DNA of 7,747 nucleotides from Candidatus Methanomethylophilaceae archaeon (GTDB taxonomy: Archaea > Thermoplasmatota > Thermoplasmata > Methanomassiliicoccales > Methanomethylophilaceae). Where the stretch lies: positions 1 to 7,747 of the forward strand of contig DUKW01000076.1 in assembly GCA_013329105.1 (NCBI GenBank), written 5' to 3'. A model generated the notes under the pieces. The model worked only from the letters and a program-made list of their open reading frames with translations, had not been told where the DNA came from and did no database searches. The position numbers and the translations under genes were made by a program. Positions 6,473 to 7,747 of the stretch are shown here, piece after piece (within the stretch, counting starts at the first letter, position 1; each line of letters opens with the position of its first letter).

Positions 6473-6501
6473 GTTAAGGAATATGTTGATATGCTCTTAA
6501 C
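6473..6501. promoter_or_regulatory. Candidate operator: nested palindrome between divergent promoters
   Basis: GTTAAG (6473-6478) and CTTAAC (6496-6501) form a perfect 6-base inverted repeat. Nested inside is a second pair, ATAT (6481-6484) and ATAT (6489-6492). Both pairs share nearly the same centre (6487 and 6486.5). The element fills the gap between the opposed TATA-like boxes of the methyltransferase and the regulator. That placement suits binding by a dimeric winged-helix factor, most simply the divergent regulator itself. Binding is inference; AT-rich spacers give short palindromes by chance. Confidence 0.45.
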
Positions 6502-6503
6502 AA

Positions 6504-6513
6504 CCAATATATC
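6504..6513 (+). promoter_or_regulatory. TATA box of the tandem winged-helix regulator gene (leaderless)
   Basis: CCAATATATC is centred about 28 bases upstream of ATG 6537, and no Shine-Dalgarno lies before that ATG. Both facts fit leaderless transcription. It directly abuts the right arm of the palindrome, so a protein bound there could block TBP access. Confidence 0.5.
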
Positions 6514-6536
6514 GTCCTTATTGGATACGAGCGACA

Positions 6537-7424
6537 ATGGATGAGATCGATGTCAGGATGATTATGGAATTGGCGATCAATCCCAGATCAACGTTCAGAG
6601 AGTTGGCAGCCACTTTGGGCATGTCGGTCAACGCTGTGTACAAACGTTTCCAGTCTCTTTGTGATCAAGGGGTGCTGAGAGCGTTCCTAGCATCTCCCAG
6701 CCCACTGGTTTACGGGACAAAGATGTTTTTTCTAATGGCCAATTATAATCCCATCGAAGAGGATAAGGTGCTCTCTTATTTAGAATCTGATGACAGAGTG
6801 ATCTATGTATACATCCTATCTGGGAACGTCATTTATGCAATCGTTCTCCTAAGGCCCGGTGACGATGTCAAGAGTGTGAGGGACCATCTCGTGCAGGTTG
6901 CCGGGCTAAAAGATACCCTTTGTGATACCATTAATCTTCCGGCAATGGGTTCGTTAGATGGTGAGGACCACGCCATCATCAGAGCGCTGCATGAGAATTG
7001 CCGAATGTCACTCAAGGAGGTTGCAGAGTGCACAGGGATCTCTATGAAAACAGTTAGGCAGAGGTTCCAAAAGATGAGGAATGAGGGTCTGATATGGACA
7101 CGTCTTTCTTGGTCGCCGCTTAGCAGTGGGGACCACTTTACATTTCTCCTCATAACCTTAACGGACCCAGATTTGAGGGCGGGTCTCGTTAATAAATTGC
7201 TGCGCGAACACATGCCTCCTATAATAGGCATAGTTGCTCCGTATGAACGCTCTGATTTGATTCTTTTAAACCTTTGGACCCATAACCTTATAGATACGCA
7301 TGAAGCGAGACGCCTGCTGAGCGAGGCGGGTACAGTGAGCACTCTGCAGTACCATGTGCTTATTGATATGAGGGAGAACCATTGCTGGTTGGACAGGATA
7401 TCAGAAGGTATCAGTCAGCCGTAA
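6537..7424 (+). CDS. Tandem Lrp/AsnC-like winged-helix transcriptional regulator
   Basis: This 295-residue DNA-binding protein has two winged helix-turn-helix units. The first spans about residues 2-50 (DVRMIMELAINPRSTFRELA, then TLGMSVNAVYKRFQSLCDQG and VLRAF). The second spans about 143-190 (DHAIIRALHENCRMSLKEVA, then CTGISMKTVRQRFQKMRNEG and LIW). The repeats align across their length, including the final R-F-Q-x-[LM]-x-x-x-G-[VL]-[LI]. Each is followed by an alpha-beta region of roughly 85-100 residues (about 57-135 and 198-285) with spacing like an Lrp/AsnC effector-binding (RAM) domain, so the protein resembles two fused AsnC units. Single AsnC proteins are about 150 residues, half this length. 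It is divergent from the methyltransferase with a palindrome between the promoters, suggesting autoregulation and control of the neighbour. ATG 6537 fits the TATA box and the usual D-x-x-D-x-x-I start. The effector is unknown. Confidence 0.85.
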   Translation: MDEIDVRMIMELAINPRSTFRELAATLGMSVNAVYKRFQSLCDQGVLRAFLASPSPLVYGTKMFFLMANYNPIEEDKVLSYLESDDRVIYVYILSGNVIYAIVLLRPGDDVKSVRDHLVQVAGLKDTLCDTINLPAMGSLDGEDHAIIRALHENCRMSLKEVAECTGISMKTVRQRFQKMRNEGLIWTRLSWSPLSSGDHFTFLLITLTDPDLRAGLVNKLLREHMPPIIGIVAPYERSDLILLNLWTHNLIDTHEARRLLSEAGTVSTLQYHVLIDMRENHCWLDRISEGISQP

Positions 7425-7488
7425 ACACCGACGGTCGAAGTCATGTATTTGGGCCATATGGATATGACCAGGGCAATGTGTTCATCAT

Positions 7489-7504
7489 AAACTCTCCGGA
7501 GTTT
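7489..7504 (+). terminator. Weak hairpin downstream of the regulator
   Basis: AAACTC and GAGTTT form a 6-base stem around the loop TCCG, and the stem runs into a short T run (TTTT, 7502-7505). It lies 64 bases after the regulator stop codon. The stem is AT-rich at its base and the T run is short, so it is a weak terminator candidate and may be chance. Confidence 0.3.
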
Positions 7505-7540
7505 TCACCATCTAAATCGGCGGTACAAAAAAAGGCGATA

Positions 7541-7554
7541 GAATATAAATTTTA
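7541..7554 (+). promoter_or_regulatory. TATA box near the right end of the window
   Basis: GAATATAAATTTTA is the closest match to the archaeal TATA consensus in the window. About 27 bases downstream is a GTG (7573) opening a frame that starts with Val/Met-K-N-G-Y-A-L-Q-Y-L-S-R-R and then enters the G-rich tract and stops at TAG (7630-7632). A leaderless gene may begin here and be lost in the poor terminal sequence. I do not call the coding region itself. Confidence 0.4.
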
Positions 7555-7602
7555 AGATGTTTTAATTTGCCCGTGAAAAACGGCTATGCACTTCAGTACC
7601 TG

Positions 7603-7747
7603 TCCCGTCGGGGCGGGGGGTGGGGTTTGTAGGAATTCCCCCAAAAGACGGGGCCGGCCCGGGGGGGGGTGAAGGGGGCTCTGCACTCCTGGCCCCCGGC
7701 CGGGCAGGGGGGCGTGGGGGGGGCGCGGGGGGGGCTCGGCCGGGGCG
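7603..7747. other. G-rich low-complexity contig end, probably artefactual
   Basis: From about 7603 the composition changes abruptly to long runs of G (up to nine) mixed with CCGG blocks, unlike anything else in the window. No open frame, RNA gene or known repeat is recognisable. G accounts for well over half of the bases while T and A nearly vanish. A strand-biased G excess at the end of a sequence is typical of low-quality read ends, for example poly-G from two-colour chemistry, incorporated into an assembly. I treat it as unreliable sequence; a true G-rich repeat is possible but less likely. Confidence 0.6.

Noticed and set aside
6833..7342. 169-codon open frame antisense to the regulator
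   Set aside because: It is a shadow of the regulator gene: Ser- and Arg-rich, no motif, and no promoter or ribosome site in its favour.
7571..7600. tRNA gene downstream of the 7541 TATA box
   Set aside because: No D-arm consensus, anticodon stem or T-loop can be folded from the sequence after the TATA box.
7573..7632. Short GTG-started frame (19 codons) as a gene
   Set aside because: More than a third of it is in the G-rich unreliable tract and it has no recognisable content; only its promoter-like element is reported.

Overview
The window looks archaeal, probably from a methanogen-related euryarchaeon. A Thermoplasmatota lineage such as Methanomassiliicoccales is my best guess, but no marker gene proves it. 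Four things point this way: TATA-like boxes lie about 27-28 bases upstream of several start codons that have no Shine-Dalgarno (leaderless style); one internal cistron has a near-perfect GAGGTGATC ribosome site; the sensor kinase has the layout common in methanogens; and the regulator has two fused Lrp/AsnC-type winged-helix units. The last ~145 bases are an extremely G-rich tract that looks like a contig end, so this is probably metagenomic.

Layout. Positions 3-89 (+) hold the tail of an unrecognised gene. A membrane-anchored PAS-domain histidine kinase follows on the minus strand (109-1539); its H-box carries Asp where the phosphoacceptor His belongs. Divergent from it is a 65-residue two-helix membrane protein (1632-1829, +). 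Positions 1861-2358 (-) hold a previously intact PrsW-type intramembrane protease, broken by two frameshifts and one TAG. Next is a two-gene ABC-2 transporter operon (+): ATPase (2490-3425) and permease (3431-4231). Its 3' end overlaps the 3' end of a minus-strand MFS exporter of the 14-helix drug family (4212-5633) by 20 bases. Upstream of the exporter on the same strand is a class I SAM methyltransferase (5789-6442), which diverges from a tandem winged-helix regulator (6537-7424, +) across a 94-base spacer holding two opposed TATA-like boxes and a palindrome between them. The last 323 bases hold a weak hairpin, a TATA box, and the low-complexity end.

How the genes may work together. The ABC pair forms one transporter. 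The regulator, methyltransferase and MFS exporter may form a regulated detoxification or drug-response locus, with the palindrome as operator; this is inference from position. The kinase, small membrane protein and decayed protease are accessory membrane or signalling genes with no evident pathway link. I see no CRISPR array, insertion sequence, tRNA or rRNA, and no clearly new multi-gene system. The most notable observations are the His-to-Asp kinase, the PrsW pseudogene and the candidate operator.
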